DNA of 64,000 nt from Rhodospirillales bacterium (lineage in GTDB: Bacteria; Pseudomonadota; Alphaproteobacteria; TMED109): positions 1-64,000 of the forward strand of contig VXPW01000100.1 of NCBI GenBank assembly GCA_009839325.1. The letters are read 5' to 3'. The position numbers and the translations under genes are program-made. Below the pieces are notes generated by a model. It had not been told where the DNA came from and searched no databases. It saw only the letters and a list, made by a program, of their open reading frames with translations. Positions 34,315-44,621 of the stretch are shown here, piece by piece (the first letter of the stretch is position 1; each line of letters begins with the position of its first letter).

Positions 34315-35807
34315 TCAAGGTTGTCCGCGACGTAGCGATCCAGCAGGCGCACGCCGAAGGCGGTCCCTCCCGGCGGAACCAGGGGCCGGCCGCGGGTCCG
34401 CCACGTGACACCGGCGATATCCAGATGGGCCCACGGGATGCCGTCGATGAAGCGCTCCAGGAGCTTGGCGCCGGCAATGCTGCCGGCGTAGCGGCCGGCG
34501 CCCACGTTCTTCATGTCGGCGATGCGCGACTCGATGTGACGGTCATATTCGCTGTCGAGCGGGAAACGCCAGATCTTTTCGTTCACCGCATCGCCGGCAG
34601 CACCGAGGCGCTCGGCCAGCTGGTCATCGTTGCAGAACAGCCCGGCCCGCTCCTGACCCAGCGCCACGAGGATGGCGCCGGTCAGCGTCGCGAGGTCGAT
34701 CACCGCTTTCGGCTTGAATTTCTGTTGGGCGAACCAAAGGGCGTCGGCGAGCACAAGCCGGCCTTCCGCGTCCGTATTGATCACCTCAATCGTCTGGCCG
34801 TTCATGGTGGTGACGACATCGCCGGGACGCTGTGCCGTGCCCGAGGGCATGTTCTCGACCAGTCCGACCACGCCCACGACATGCGCCTTCGCCTTCCGGC
34901 CCGCGATCGCCTTCATGGTGCCGAGCACCACGCCGGCGCCCCCCATGTCCCATTTCATGTCTTCCATCGACGCCGACGGCTTGATCGAGATCCCGCCCGT
35001 GTCGAACGTCACACCCTTGCCGACCAGCGCGAGATCGGGCCGCGTGGTCCGGCGCCCGCGCCAGCGGAGAGTCACCACCCTCGGCTCGTTGGCGCTGCCC
35101 TGGGCGACCCCGAGCAAGGCGCCCATGCCCAGCGCCTTCAACCGGGCCGGCGCCAGCACGTCCACCTCGACTCCGAGCGGGCGCAGGCTGCGGGCAGCCG
35201 CGGCGAGTTGCACCGGGGTCAGGATGTTGGCCGGTTCGGAGACCAGGTCGCGCGTGAAGAAGACCCCGTCAGCGATCCGGTCGAGGGCCGCAAAACATTT
35301 TTTGGCCGCGCCGACCGGGTCAGCCGTCACGGCGACGGCGCTGGTGACGGGTTTCTGCTCGTCCTTGAGCCGGGTGTGGTACCGGTCGAAACGGTAGCTC
35401 TGCAGGCGGATGCCGTAGGCGATCTGGGCGGCGGCCTCGGGCGCGGCCACCGTCACCCCGGCCGGCAGGTCCGAGAACACCGTCGCGCGCGCCACCCGGT
35501 TCCGGTCAAGCGCCTGCGCGATCGCGGCGCCGATCCGGGCCACGGCTTCAGTATCGACTTTCGCGACATCGTCCAGCCCGACCAGCATGACACTGTCCGC
35601 CGCGATTCCGGCTGGCGCCGGAAACAGCATGGTCTTGCCGAAGCTTGCCTGGAAGCGGTGGGCCTTGGCCCCCTTCAGCAGCGCTCCCTTGAGGCGCCGG
35701 TCAAGGTCTCGACCGCTGGCGGAAAGCTTGCCGCCTTTGCCGACGGCGACGACAACCGCCCCGCTCCGGGGCAGCGACGGCTTGATGAAACTTAAGTCAA
35801 TGGACAT
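34311..35807 (-). CDS. pepA: Leucyl aminopeptidase (M17)
   Basis: 498-residue M17 zinc aminopeptidase. Metal-site motifs [15 protein letters not shown] and the family signature [12 protein letters not shown] are intact; the N-terminal macro-like domain precedes them. It cleaves N-terminal residues from peptides in the cytosol; some homologues also bind DNA at cer/dif-type sites. The start is ATG 35807, since the frame opens 13 codons earlier without a better signal. The last base pairs overlap the HolC-Ndk start (ATGA), so the two are translationally coupled. A 35-residue membrane peptide gene lies 48 bases upstream. Confidence 0.96.
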   Translation of the reverse strand: MSIDLSFIKPSLPRSGAVVVAVGKGGKLSASGRDLDRRLKGALLKGAKAHRFQASFGKTMLFPAPAGIAADSVMLVGLDDVAKVDTEAVARIGAAIAQALDRNRVARATVFSDLPAGVTVAAPEAAAQIAYGIRLQSYRFDRYHTRLKDEQKPVTSAVAVTADPVGAAKKCFAALDRIADGVFFTRDLVSEPANILTPVQLAAAARSLRPLGVEVDVLAPARLKALGMGALLGVAQGSANEPRVVTLRWRGRRTTRPDLALVGKGVTFDTGGISIKPSASMEDMKWDMGGAGVVLGTMKAIAGRKAKAHVVGVVGLVENMPSGTAQRPGDVVTTMNGQTIEVINTDAEGRLVLADALWFAQQKFKPKAVIDLATLTGAILVALGQERAGLFCNDDQLAERLGAAGDAVNEKIWRFPLDSEYDRHIESRIADMKNVGAGRYAGSIAGAKLLERFIDGIPWAHLDIAGVTWRTRGRPLVPPGGTAFGVRLLDRYVADNLE

Positions 35808-35855
35808 GGGCGGGGTTCCGATGGTGGGCCGGGAAGTGTCCGGCACGTTCCGGGA

Positions 35856-35963
35856 TCAGTAATTGAGGACCTGTACCAGCACGTAGATGGCCGCTGCGGC
35901 GAACACGATCGTGCCGATTGTGACCCAAACCAGGCTCCGGTCGTTGGAAGGTGAATTAGCCAT
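35856..35963 (-). CDS. 35-residue single-helix membrane peptide
   Basis: Small frame starting ATG 35963 with AGGGA seven bases upstream. The first ten residues are polar (ANSPSNDRS), then a continuous hydrophobic helix (WVTIGTIVFAAAAIYVLVQVL) reaches almost to the C-terminus. Charge pattern and length fit a tail-type single-span inner-membrane microprotein. It lies upstream of pepA on the same strand and may be co-transcribed. I do not recognise it; tiny proteins of this form are common in alphaproteobacteria and poorly annotated. Confidence 0.6.
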   Translation of the reverse strand: MANSPSNDRSLVWVTIGTIVFAAAAIYVLVQVLNY

Positions 35964-36367
35964 GAGAGGTTCCCTGTCATCGGCGTTGCTGCAAGGTACG
36001 GCTCGCCCGGGAGACGGGGGCCAGCGGTTCGCAGGATGGAAGCCGGGGCGGCAACTTTCAAGGCACGTTGCCGCGCCACTAGACCGGCGTGCCCCGGATC
36101 GCGACGCACACGTTCGTGTCGAGCGCCGTCGCCCGGCGACACGCAGGAAGGGCACAGTAGCCGAACCGGCGCCGGTCGGCAGGGGAGCGGAGATTTCGCT
36201 ACGATGTTAGGTGCAATGAGGCGCTTGGGCCGGATTCGGTTGCCTGCCTGCTCTGAAGGCGGATGTGCGACCCTTTTCCGCGCGTTGTACCCGGGCACCC
36301 AGGATTCTCCGAAGACAGGACAGGGCACGGGTGCGGCCAGCTTGGCCCGATGCACCCGGAATCGCAC
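35964..36367. other. Intergenic region between divergent genes
   Basis: 404 bases separating the membrane-peptide/pepA run from maeB. Frames open here look like chance. The maeB frame is open back to 36263, but its homology begins near 36368. No convincing -35/-10 pair, tRNA or strong hairpin was identified. Confidence 0.4.
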
Positions 36368-38641
36368 ATGACTGACCAGACGCCGCTTCACAGCTACACC
36401 ACCGAGGAGGCGCTCGAGTTTCATCGTCGCGGCAAGCCGGGCAAGTTGGAAATCGCTCCCACCAAGCCGCTGGTGACGGCCCGGGATCTCTCGCTTGCCT
36501 ACTCGCCCGGCGTCGCCATTCCCTGCCTGGAAATCGAGCGTGATCCCAGCGCGGCCTTTGACCTGACGTCCAAGGGCAACACCGTGGCCGTGATCTCCAA
36601 CGGCAGCGCGGTGCTCGGTCTCGGCAACCTCGGAGCCCTGGCCTCGAAGCCCGTCATGGAGGGCAAGGCCGTCCTGTTCAAGCGCTTCGCGGACATCGAC
36701 GCGATCGATATCGAGGTGGATACCGAAGACGTGGACGAGTTTGTCCAGACCATTCGGACGGTGGGCCGCAGCTGGGGCGGCATCAACCTCGAGGACGTCA
36801 AGGCGCCGGAGTGCTTCATCATCGAGCAGCAGCTGTCCGCCGCGCTCGACATTCCGGTCTTTCACGATGACCAGCACGGCACGGCGATTATTGCGGTTGC
36901 AGGGCTGCTGAACGCGCTCGATTTGACCGGTCGGAGCCTCGAGAACACGCGCATCGTCATCAACGGCGCCGGTGCAGCGGGGATCGCGTGTGCCGAATTG
37001 CTCCAGGCCATGGGGTGCCAGCCGGGCAGCACCATTCTTTGCGACCGCTCCGGTGTCATCTACCAGGGTCGTGACGGGGTCAACCAGTGGAAGTCCGCCC
37101 ATGCCGTCCGCACCAGCGCCCGCACGCTTGCGGATGCCCTGACAGGGGCAGACGTGGCGTTCGGGTTGTCGGCCAAGGGAGCGTTCACCGCGGACATGAT
37201 GCGGTCGATGGCAGCAAAACCGGTCGTATTTGCGATGGCCAACCCGGACCCGGAGATTCGGCCGGAGGACCTGGCCGAGGTGCGGGAAGACGCGATCGTT
37301 GCGACCGGCCGTTCCGATTACCCGAACCAGGTCAACAACGTTCTGGGGTTCCCGTACATCTTCCGAGGCGCGCTCGATGTGCGGGCCTCCACGATCAACA
37401 TGGAGATGAAGATTGCCGCCACCGAGGCCCTTGCGGCGCTCGCGCGCGAGGATGTCCCTGACGAGGTGGCGGCGGCCTATGCCGGCCGAACGCTGCGCTA
37501 CGGTCCGGAACACATCATTCCCAAGCCGTTCGATCCGAGGCTGATCACGCAGATTCCGCCGGCGGTGGCCGAGGCGGCCATTGCCTCTGGCGTCGCCAAG
37601 CGCCCGATTCGCGATGCGGTCGAGTACCAGCGCACCCTGGCCACGCGGCTCGACAGGACGGCGTCTTTCATGCAGGTACTGGGTGACCGGGTGCGCGCCA
37701 CGCCGCGGCGCATGGTGTTCGCCGAGGGGGACGAGAGCCGGATGATCCGCGCGGCCGCACGCTGGCGGGACGAGGGTTACGGCACCCCGGTTCTCGTGGG
37801 CAACGAAGAGCGCGTGCTGGCGAGCATGGACCGGCTGGGCATCAGGTCGGCCGCCGGCCTGGAAATCCTCAATGCCGCCGTCAGCACGCGCACCGACGCC
37901 TACACGGACTTCCTGTACGGGCGCCTCGCCCGCAAGGGCTACCTGAGGCGCGATTGCCAGCGTCTCGTCAACCGCAATCGCAACGTGTTCTCCGCCTGTG
38001 CGGTCGCGCTCGGTGATGCGGATGCGCTGGTCACCGGCACCACGCGGAATCAATATTCGGCGCTGGCCGACATCCGTCGGGTCATCGACCCGCCGGCCAA
38101 CGGCGAGATCTTCGGTCTTTCGATCGCGGTGACCGGGGGGCGGACCCTGTTCATCGCCGACAGCACGATCCACGAGACGCCAACGCCGACCCAGCTCGCC
38201 GAGATCGCGATTGGCGCGGCGTCAACCGCGCGCCGCTTCGGTCATGAACCAAAGGTAGCTCTGCTGTCGTTCGCCAACTTCGGCCAGCCGATGAGCCCGG
38301 AAACCGAACGGGTGCGACGGGCGGTCGAGATCCTCGACGAGCGAGAGGCCGATTTCGCCTACGACGGCGAGATGGCGCCGGATATCGCGTTGCGGACCGA
38401 CCTGCAGGAGCATTACCCGATCTGCCGGCTGGACGGGCCGGCCAACGTGCTGGTGATGCCGGGGCTGCACGCAGCCAGCATTGCCGTTCACCTGCTGTGC
38501 GAGACGGGCGGGTGCCAGATCCTCGGTCCGATGTTGACCGGCTTGACGCATTCGGCGCAGATCACGCGGATGGGCGCACGCGTGTCGGAGATTGTCACGG
38601 CTGCCATCCTGGCAGCGCACGGGGTCGTGGACGGAGACTGA
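36368..38641 (+). CDS. maeB: NADP-type malic enzyme with C-terminal phosphotransacetylase-like domain
   Basis: 757 residues. Residues ~1-425 are a malic enzyme: LAYSPGVAIPCLEI, GNTVAVISNGSAVLGLGNLG (cofactor region), and FHDDQHGTAIIAVAGLLNAL. Residues ~430-757 resemble phosphate acetyltransferase (RRMVFAEGDESRMIRAAARW to LTHSAQITRMGA), a domain that in MaeB proteins is thought to be regulatory (acetyl-CoA sensing) rather than catalytic. It decarboxylates malate to pyruvate with NADP+. ATG 36368 is chosen because similarity starts there and GGAA lies upstream; the open frame extends 35 codons further. Confidence 0.95.
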   Translation: MTDQTPLHSYTTEEALEFHRRGKPGKLEIAPTKPLVTARDLSLAYSPGVAIPCLEIERDPSAAFDLTSKGNTVAVISNGSAVLGLGNLGALASKPVMEGKAVLFKRFADIDAIDIEVDTEDVDEFVQTIRTVGRSWGGINLEDVKAPECFIIEQQLSAALDIPVFHDDQHGTAIIAVAGLLNALDLTGRSLENTRIVINGAGAAGIACAELLQAMGCQPGSTILCDRSGVIYQGRDGVNQWKSAHAVRTSARTLADALTGADVAFGLSAKGAFTADMMRSMAAKPVVFAMANPDPEIRPEDLAEVREDAIVATGRSDYPNQVNNVLGFPYIFRGALDVRASTINMEMKIAATEALAALAREDVPDEVAAAYAGRTLRYGPEHIIPKPFDPRLITQIPPAVAEAAIASGVAKRPIRDAVEYQRTLATRLDRTASFMQVLGDRVRATPRRMVFAEGDESRMIRAAARWRDEGYGTPVLVGNEERVLASMDRLGIRSAAGLEILNAAVSTRTDAYTDFLYGRLARKGYLRRDCQRLVNRNRNVFSACAVALGDADALVTGTTRNQYSALADIRRVIDPPANGEIFGLSIAVTGGRTLFIADSTIHETPTPTQLAEIAIGAASTARRFGHEPKVALLSFANFGQPMSPETERVRRAVEILDEREADFAYDGEMAPDIALRTDLQEHYPICRLDGPANVLVMPGLHAASIAVHLLCETGGCQILGPMLTGLTHSAQITRMGARVSEIVTAAILAAHGVVDGD

Positions 38642-38659
38642 TTCGGGAGCCGCAGCTCC

Positions 38660-40018
38660 GTGCCGATGGCCGAGGTTTTCCGAGCGGTACTGCGCACCGC
38701 CTCGCCGCCGGGCGTGGTGCTGCTGGGGGCGGTCGCCACGGCGCAGCTGGACTGGCAGGTCGCTTTCGCAGTTTGGGGCGCCACGCTCGTGCTCGGTGCC
38801 GGCGTTGCCCTTCTGGAGGTCCGCGATTCCCGTCGGCTGGTCCGGTGGGTCCGGGCCATGCGCGACGGGGATTCAGGAGCGCAGGCGGAGGTCTTCGGCG
38901 GAAGTCTTCGCGAGCTTTCCCGGCACCTCGGTCAACTGGAATCCGAGGTGGGCCGCATCCGGTCCGGTGTCGCCGACCGTGACCGGTTCCTCGACGGACT
39001 CCTGCTCGCGCTGCCGATGGCGGTGCTGACGCTGAATCCCGACGGCAGGGTGACCTTCGCCAATGCCGCCGCAGCGAAACTGTTCCAGAAGGTACCGCCT
39101 GGCCATGCGCTCCCCGAGCTCACCCGGGTGCCGATCTGCCTGCAGGCGTTCGATGCGGCCGGGCGAGAGCGTACGGTGCAAACGGTGCAGTGCCGCCTTC
39201 CGGCCCAGGATGGCAGTCTGTACCAGGTGTCCGTGCATCCGTTCGAGGCGGATGCCGGGCAAGTGCCGCGCCGCGTCATGGTGTGCCTGGAGCTTGCCGA
39301 TTCCACGCCCCGCGAGACAGCCCGGACGACGTTCCTCGCCAACGCCAGCCACGAGTTCCGGACGCCGCTGACGGCGATTCTCGGCATGGTGGAGACGTTG
39401 CAGGGGCCAGGGCGCGACGACCCTGAAGTGCAGACCCTCTACCTGGACCGGCTCGGCAACCAGGCGAGCCGGATGGTGAAGCTGGTCGACGACATGATTC
39501 ACCTGTCGGCGGTCGAGATGAGCGAGGCATTACCGCCCGACGGCAGGGTGGATCTGGTTCCGCTTGCCCGCGAGGTGACGGAGGACCTGACGTGGCAGGC
39601 CGCGGTCCGGTCGATGCGGGTCAGGGTGGAGGTGCCGACCGATCCGGTTGAAGTCACCGGCGATGTCGACCAACTGCGCCAGCTGCTGACCAACTTGCTC
39701 AGCAACGCGATCAAGCACGGCAGGGAGGGCGGGAGCGTTCGCGTCAAGGTGGGCCCGAAACCGGCCCGGATCACGGTGACCGATGACGGCGAAGGCATTC
39801 CGCCGGGCGAAACGGACCGCGTGTTCGAGCGGTTCTACCGATCCGCCCAGGCGCGCAACCGGCGCATCCCCGGCCACGGGCTCGGGCTCGCCATCGTGAA
39901 GCACGTTGCCCGCCGACATGGGGCCACCCTTGATGTGCAGAGTGAGCCGGGCGTCGGTTGTGCGATCAGCGTGACATTCGAAGGCATGCCGCCGCCGCCC
40001 GACCCGACTGTCACATAA
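38660..40018 (+). CDS. phoR: Phosphate-regulon sensor histidine kinase PhoR
   Basis: 452-residue membrane histidine kinase. Two N-terminal hydrophobic segments (~residues 14-50) anchor it; a PAS-like domain starts at VLTLNPDGRVTFANAAA. The H-box is NASHEFRTPLTAI (His 231), followed by N-box NLLSNAIKHG, G1 DDGEGIP and G2 GHGLGLAIVKH. It phosphorylates PhoB and is held inactive by Pst/PhoU when phosphate is plentiful. GTG 38660 has GGGAG ten bases upstream; ATG 38666 is equally possible. It is the first gene of phoR-pstSCAB-phoU-phoB, 18 bases after maeB. Confidence 0.92.
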   Translation: MPMAEVFRAVLRTASPPGVVLLGAVATAQLDWQVAFAVWGATLVLGAGVALLEVRDSRRLVRWVRAMRDGDSGAQAEVFGGSLRELSRHLGQLESEVGRIRSGVADRDRFLDGLLLALPMAVLTLNPDGRVTFANAAAAKLFQKVPPGHALPELTRVPICLQAFDAAGRERTVQTVQCRLPAQDGSLYQVSVHPFEADAGQVPRRVMVCLELADSTPRETARTTFLANASHEFRTPLTAILGMVETLQGPGRDDPEVQTLYLDRLGNQASRMVKLVDDMIHLSAVEMSEALPPDGRVDLVPLAREVTEDLTWQAAVRSMRVRVEVPTDPVEVTGDVDQLRQLLTNLLSNAIKHGREGGSVRVKVGPKPARITVTDDGEGIPPGETDRVFERFYRSAQARNRRIPGHGLGLAIVKHVARRHGATLDVQSEPGVGCAISVTFEGMPPPPDPTVT

Positions 40019-40041
40019 TCTTCGTACTCCATACACAATTG
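40008..40041 (+). promoter_or_regulatory. Possible partial Pho box before pstS
   Basis: CTGTCAC (40008-40014) matches a PhoB half-site, followed by AT-rich ATAA and a poorly matching second half-site. A loose -10 (TACACA) lies downstream near 40034. It sits at the phoR end, about 100 bases before pstS, where a second promoter would be useful. Only one half-site is convincing. Confidence 0.28.
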
Positions 40042-40119
40042 GTGACGACGGTATCTCGTACCAATGGCGGAAACGGAGCCGGCTCCGGCCCAGCATCCTC
40101 TTCGGGAGCATTCCGCACC

Positions 40120-41160
40120 ATGCACACTCGTCTCGTCGCCGCAGTTATCGTCGCGGGCGCCGTAGCCGGTCCCGCTCAGGCACGCGACCAGATCAACATC
40201 GTCGGATCCTCGACCGTCTATCCCTTCGCGACCGTGGTCGCGGAAAACTTCGGCCGGGGTTCGGACTTCAAGACCCCCAAGATCGAAGCCACCGGATCCG
40301 GGGGCGGCATGAAGCTCTTTTGCGCCGGCCTTGGAACCGACTATCCCGACATCGCCAACGCCTCTCGCCGCATGAAGAGCAGCGAGCTTGAGCAATGCCG
40401 CGCGAACGGAGTCCAGGACGTCGTCGAGATCAAGATCGGCTACGACGGCATCGTCATCGCCAACGCCAGGACCGCACCGGAGGCGCACTTCACGTTGCGC
40501 CACCTTTTCCTTGCCCTGGCGAAGCAGGTACCGGAAGGCAATCAGGAAGGCGGCAAGCTGGTCAACAATCCGAACGAGACGTGGGCGGACGTCGACCCAG
40601 CCCTTCCCGACGTTGCCATCGAGGTCCTTGGCCCGCCGCCGACCTCCGGCACGCGCGACGCCTTCAACGAGCTTGCCGTCGAGGGCGGATGCAAGACGTT
40701 CCCGGGGCTGACGGCCATCAAGCAGGAAGACAAGAACCGCTACAAGGCGATTTGCCGGGGTATTCGAGAAGACGGGGCCTACATCGAGGCGGGCGAGAAC
40801 GACAATCTGATTGTGCAGAAGCTGGCCGAGAACCCCAACGCCTTAGGCGTCTTCGGCTTTTCGTTCCTCGACCAGAACCGTGACGCCGTGAAGGGCGCAT
40901 CCATCGACGGGGTGACCCCCGAGTTCGACGACATCGCGACGCGGGCCTATCCGGTGTCCCGGCCGCTCTACTTCTACGTGAAGAAAGCGCACGTCGACGT
41001 GATCCCCGGAATTCGCGAGTACATTTCCGCCTTCACCAGCGATGACGCCTGGGGCGACGAGGGTTACCTGACGGACCGGGGCCTGATCCCTCTCCCGACC
41101 GACGAGCGGACGAAGTTTGTCGACGATGCCGCTAATCTAACCCCGCTTGAGAGCCTCTGA
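40120..41160 (+). CDS. pstS: Phosphate ABC transporter substrate-binding protein
   Basis: 346 residues with a signal peptide (MHTRLVAAVIVAGAVAG, AQA-R). DQINIVGSSTVYPFA holds the first phosphate-binding serine/threonine loop. TGSGGGMKLFCAGLG, IANASRRMKSSE and GPPPTSGTRDAF follow as in PstS; the mature form is the DUF-style variant common in alphaproteobacteria, somewhat longer than E. coli. It is soluble in the periplasm and delivers phosphate to PstCA. ATG 40120 is preceded by GGGAG. The gene is followed 53 bases later by pstC. Confidence 0.94.
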   Translation: MHTRLVAAVIVAGAVAGPAQARDQINIVGSSTVYPFATVVAENFGRGSDFKTPKIEATGSGGGMKLFCAGLGTDYPDIANASRRMKSSELEQCRANGVQDVVEIKIGYDGIVIANARTAPEAHFTLRHLFLALAKQVPEGNQEGGKLVNNPNETWADVDPALPDVAIEVLGPPPTSGTRDAFNELAVEGGCKTFPGLTAIKQEDKNRYKAICRGIREDGAYIEAGENDNLIVQKLAENPNALGVFGFSFLDQNRDAVKGASIDGVTPEFDDIATRAYPVSRPLYFYVKKAHVDVIPGIREYISAFTSDDAWGDEGYLTDRGLIPLPTDERTKFVDDAANLTPLESL

Positions 41161-41213
41161 TCGCAACCTGGACGGGGGCGGCCCAGGCTTTCGCGCCGCC
41201 CCTTTCGCTTCCC

Positions 41214-42566
41214 ATGTTGTTGTCGTACCTCCCTCTCCTGATCATCGCGCTGTTCGGTGCCGGCGCGTTCTACGCCTCGCGCGCACGAATCAGCGCGGCG
41301 CCGCAGCGGTCGTTGCCGGGACTTCCGGGGCATTACGGTTGGTACGGGACGCTCTGGACGGTGGTGCCGGCAACCCTCGTCTACGCGGCATGGACCATCA
41401 TCGATGACCGGGTCATCCGTAATGTCGTCCTCTCCGACTTTCCGGACCTGTCGGGTGCGGCGGCGACGCTGCTCTACGTTTCGATCGAGAATGCCGCTGC
41501 GGGCGTGATGACCGACGACGTTCCGATGGCGTCGGTGGAACTGCTGCTACACCTTGAGAATCTCAGCGCAGCGGCGCGCTTCGCCCTGGTAACGGCGGTT
41601 TCCGTCCTCGGTTTTTTCTGGGGCTGGCGGCGGATTCGCCCGGAGCTGACGGCCCGCGATCGGGTCGAGACCGCGCTGCTCGTGGCGCTGTTCATTGCAT
41701 CGATCATCGCGATTCTGACGACCGTCGGGATCGTGCTGTCCCTGGTGGTCGAGACCTTCCGGTTCTTCCAGCTGGTCTCGCCGTTCGAGTTCTTCTTCGG
41801 CCTGGAATGGTCTCCGCAGATCGCGCTGCGTGAAGACCAGGTCGCCGCATCCGGTGCCTTCGGGGCTGTGCCGGTGTTCGCCGGCACCCTGCTGATCACG
41901 GTCATCGCGATGCTGGTGGCCGGCCCGATCGGCCTGATGTCGGCAATCTATCTCGCGGAGTACGCCCACCCTCGCGTCCGAGCCGTGATCAAGCCGCTGC
42001 TCGAAATCCTCGCCGGGATCCCGACCGTCGTCTACGGGTTCTTCGCGGCGCTCGTCCTGGCGCCGAGCATGCGCAATCTGGGTGTGGACCTGGGGCTCAC
42101 CATCTCCTCGGAGAGCGCGCTGGCTGCAGGACTGATCATGGGCATCATGATCATCCCGTTTGTGTCATCCCTATCCGACGACATCATGACTGCCGTGCCG
42201 ATGTCCCTCCGCGAGGGCTCTTACGGTCTCGGGGCCACGGCCTCGGAAACGATCAAACGCGTGATTCTGCCGGCGGCCACCCCGGGAATCGTCGGCGGCT
42301 TCATGCTCGCGATCTCGCGCGCGATCGGCGAAACGATGATCGTGGTGATGGCGGCCGGTCTGGCGGCCAACCTGACGGCGAATCCGTTTGAGGCCGTAAC
42401 GACGGTAACGGTCCAGATTGCCACCCTGCTGGTCGGCGACCATGAGTTTGATTCGGAAAAGACCATGGCGGCGTTTGCACTGGGACTCACGCTGTTCATC
42501 GTGACTCTGGCCCTCAACGTGGTCGCACTTCGGGTCGTCCAGAAATACAGCGAACGGTATGAGTAG
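41214..42566 (+). CDS. pstC: Phosphate ABC transporter permease PstC
   Basis: 450-residue inner-membrane permease. Extra N-terminal helices and a periplasmic stretch precede the binding-protein-dependent permease core, whose loop is SYGLGATASETIKRVILPAATPGIVGG. About eight hydrophobic segments are visible. It is longer than E. coli PstC (~320), as is usual in alphaproteobacteria. No strong Shine-Dalgarno was seen for ATG 41214. It overlaps pstA by eight bases. Confidence 0.94.
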   Translation: MLLSYLPLLIIALFGAGAFYASRARISAAPQRSLPGLPGHYGWYGTLWTVVPATLVYAAWTIIDDRVIRNVVLSDFPDLSGAAATLLYVSIENAAAGVMTDDVPMASVELLLHLENLSAAARFALVTAVSVLGFFWGWRRIRPELTARDRVETALLVALFIASIIAILTTVGIVLSLVVETFRFFQLVSPFEFFFGLEWSPQIALREDQVAASGAFGAVPVFAGTLLITVIAMLVAGPIGLMSAIYLAEYAHPRVRAVIKPLLEILAGIPTVVYGFFAALVLAPSMRNLGVDLGLTISSESALAAGLIMGIMIIPFVSSLSDDIMTAVPMSLREGSYGLGATASETIKRVILPAATPGIVGGFMLAISRAIGETMIVVMAAGLAANLTANPFEAVTTVTVQIATLLVGDHEFDSEKTMAAFALGLTLFIVTLALNVVALRVVQKYSERYE

Positions 42567-43827
42567 CTACGCCGCCACGACGATCAGCTCCCAGGCAGCG
42601 GCCAACCGGTTGCTGCTACGGCGCAAGCGGGCCGAACGGCGGTTCCAGCTGTACGGGATTCTCGCGATCTCGGCGGCTTTGGGTTTCCTGGTCGTATTTC
42701 TCGCGAGCATCGTCAGCCGCGGCTACATGGGCTTCGTGCAGACCGAAGTGCGGCTGACGGTCGATTTCGACCAGGAGCTCATCGAAGCCGGAAGCTACCG
42801 GAAGATGCTGCGCACGAGTCTGTCGGAGTTGTTCCCCAACGCTGGCAGTTCGCGTGCGGAGCGCCGAACGCTGGCCCGATTGGTGAGCGCGGGCACGGTG
42901 TTTGTCTTGCGGGAGACGGTTGAGGCGGATCCCGCCATCATCGGGACTGTGGAGGACGTGTGGGTCCTGGCGTCGGACCCAGTCGACCAGTTCTACAAGG
43001 GGCGGATCGACGCCGCCCTGCCGGAAGAGGAGCGCCCCATCTCGGACGCCTCCCTGGCCCGCATCGCCGCGCTCGAGGCAGCCGGTCGCATCGACCTGCG
43101 TTTCAACCGCAGCTTCTTCACGCGGGGCGACAGCCGCAACCCGGAAGAAGCGGGAATCCTTGCCGCCATCGTCGGTTCTGCACTGGCGCTCTTGGTGACC
43201 GTAGTGCTCTCGTTCCCGGTTGGCGTGATGACGGCCGTATATCTGGAAGCGTTCGCTCCGAAGAACCGGATTACCCGGCTGATCGAAATCAACATCAACA
43301 ATCTTGCTGCGGTACCTTCGATCGTCTTTGGGCTGCTAGGCCTCGCGGTGTTCCTGAACGTATTTGGACTGCCGAGGTCCGCCCCGATATCCGGCGGTCT
43401 CGTGCTGAGCCTGATGACGCTCCCCACCATCATCATCTCCTCGCGGGCAGCCATCCGGGCGGTGCCGCCGTCATTTGCCGAGGCGGCGATCGGGCTGGGC
43501 GCGAGCCGGGTGCAGGCCATCTTCCATCACGTGCTGCCGGCCGCGGCACCGGGCACGCTGACGGGAGCCATTATCGGTATGGCCCGGGCATTGGGAGAGA
43601 CGGCCCCACTACTGATGATGGGGATGGTCGCCTTTGTCGTGGAAGTTCCGGGTGGATTCACTGACCCATCCACGGTGCTTCCGGCCCAGGTCTATCTCTG
43701 GGCTGACAGTCCGGAGCGCGGCTTCGCCGAAAAGACAGCTGCTGCGACTATTGTGCTTCTGGGTTTCCTGCTGGTGATGAACGGACTCGCGGTCTATCTC
43801 CGCCGAAAGTTCGAGAAGCAATGGTGA
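42559..43827 (+). CDS. pstA: Phosphate ABC transporter permease PstA
   Basis: 422-residue permease. One helix (about 30-58) is followed by a periplasmic domain of roughly 120 residues (DUF3333-like: [32 protein letters not shown]-type stretch) before the permease core with [25 protein letters not shown]. It pairs with PstC. The start overlaps pstC by 8 bases and the stop overlaps pstB by 7, so all three are translationally coupled. Confidence 0.94.
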   Translation: MSSYAATTISSQAAANRLLLRRKRAERRFQLYGILAISAALGFLVVFLASIVSRGYMGFVQTEVRLTVDFDQELIEAGSYRKMLRTSLSELFPNAGSSRAERRTLARLVSAGTVFVLRETVEADPAIIGTVEDVWVLASDPVDQFYKGRIDAALPEEERPISDASLARIAALEAAGRIDLRFNRSFFTRGDSRNPEEAGILAAIVGSALALLVTVVLSFPVGVMTAVYLEAFAPKNRITRLIEININNLAAVPSIVFGLLGLAVFLNVFGLPRSAPISGGLVLSLMTLPTIIISSRAAIRAVPPSFAEAAIGLGASRVQAIFHHVLPAAAPGTLTGAIIGMARALGETAPLLMMGMVAFVVEVPGGFTDPSTVLPAQVYLWADSPERGFAEKTAAATIVLLGFLLVMNGLAVYLRRKFEKQW

Positions 43828-44606
43828 ACGTAAGCGCTCTCTCCGACCCGCAGCCAAAGCTGGTAGCGCGCGCGGTGTCGGTCTACTACGGCGGGAAGCA
43901 GGCACTCTTCGATATCGACCTGGACATCATGTCACGCGAGGTCACCGCGTTTATCGGACCGTCCGGATGCGGCAAGTCAACCTTCCTCCGATGCTTTAAC
44001 CGCATGAATGATCTGATCGACGACTGCCGAAGCACCGGGAGCATGTTGCTCGACGGCAGCGACATCGCGGGCCCGGATGTCGATGTCGTCCAGTTGCGAA
44101 TGCGCATCGGCATGGTGTTCCAGAAACCGAACCCGTTCCCCAAGTCCGTCTACGACAATGTGGCCTACGGTCCTCGTCTCCATGGCATGGCGCCGACGCG
44201 GGGCGACCTCGATGAAATCGTCGAAACCAGCCTGCGGCGAGCCGGGATCTGGGATGAGGTAAAAGACCGGGTCGACCAGCCGGGAACCAGCCTGTCGGGC
44301 GGTCAGCAGCAACGCCTCTGCATTGCTCGCGCAATCGCCGTGCGCCCGGATGTGCTGCTGATGGACGAGCCGTGTTCGGCGCTTGATCCGATCGCCACGG
44401 CGACGATCGAGGAACTGATCGACGAGCTCAAGTCCGAGTACACGATCATCATCGTGACCCACAACATGCAACAGGCAGCCCGCGTCTCGCAAAAGACCGC
44501 CTTCCTGAATCTGGGCCGGTTGATCGAGTTCGACGAGACTCAAAAGATCTTCACCAATCCTTCCGAACCGTCGACCCAGGACTACATCACGGGTCGCTTC
44601 GGATAG
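43821..44606 (+). CDS. pstB: Phosphate ABC transporter ATP-binding protein PstB
   Basis: 261 residues. Walker [10 protein letters not shown], PstB-typical [11 protein letters not shown]-loop [23 protein letters not shown], signature LSGGQQQR, Walker [17 protein letters not shown], switch [10 protein letters not shown]. All ATPase motifs are intact. It energises PstCA uptake. ATG 43821 lies inside the pstA 3' end; an alternative is the next GTG in frame (43824). Confidence 0.97.
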   Translation: MVNVSALSDPQPKLVARAVSVYYGGKQALFDIDLDIMSREVTAFIGPSGCGKSTFLRCFNRMNDLIDDCRSTGSMLLDGSDIAGPDVDVVQLRMRIGMVFQKPNPFPKSVYDNVAYGPRLHGMAPTRGDLDEIVETSLRRAGIWDEVKDRVDQPGTSLSGGQQQRLCIARAIAVRPDVLLMDEPCSALDPIATATIEELIDELKSEYTIIIVTHNMQQAARVSQKTAFLNLGRLIEFDETQKIFTNPSEPSTQDYITGRFG

Positions 44607-44621
44607 CTGCAGGAGCCGCGC

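Noticed and set aside
35792-38173. A 793-codon minus-strand frame opposite maeB
   Set aside because: Mirror of maeB codons; no recognisable sequence features.
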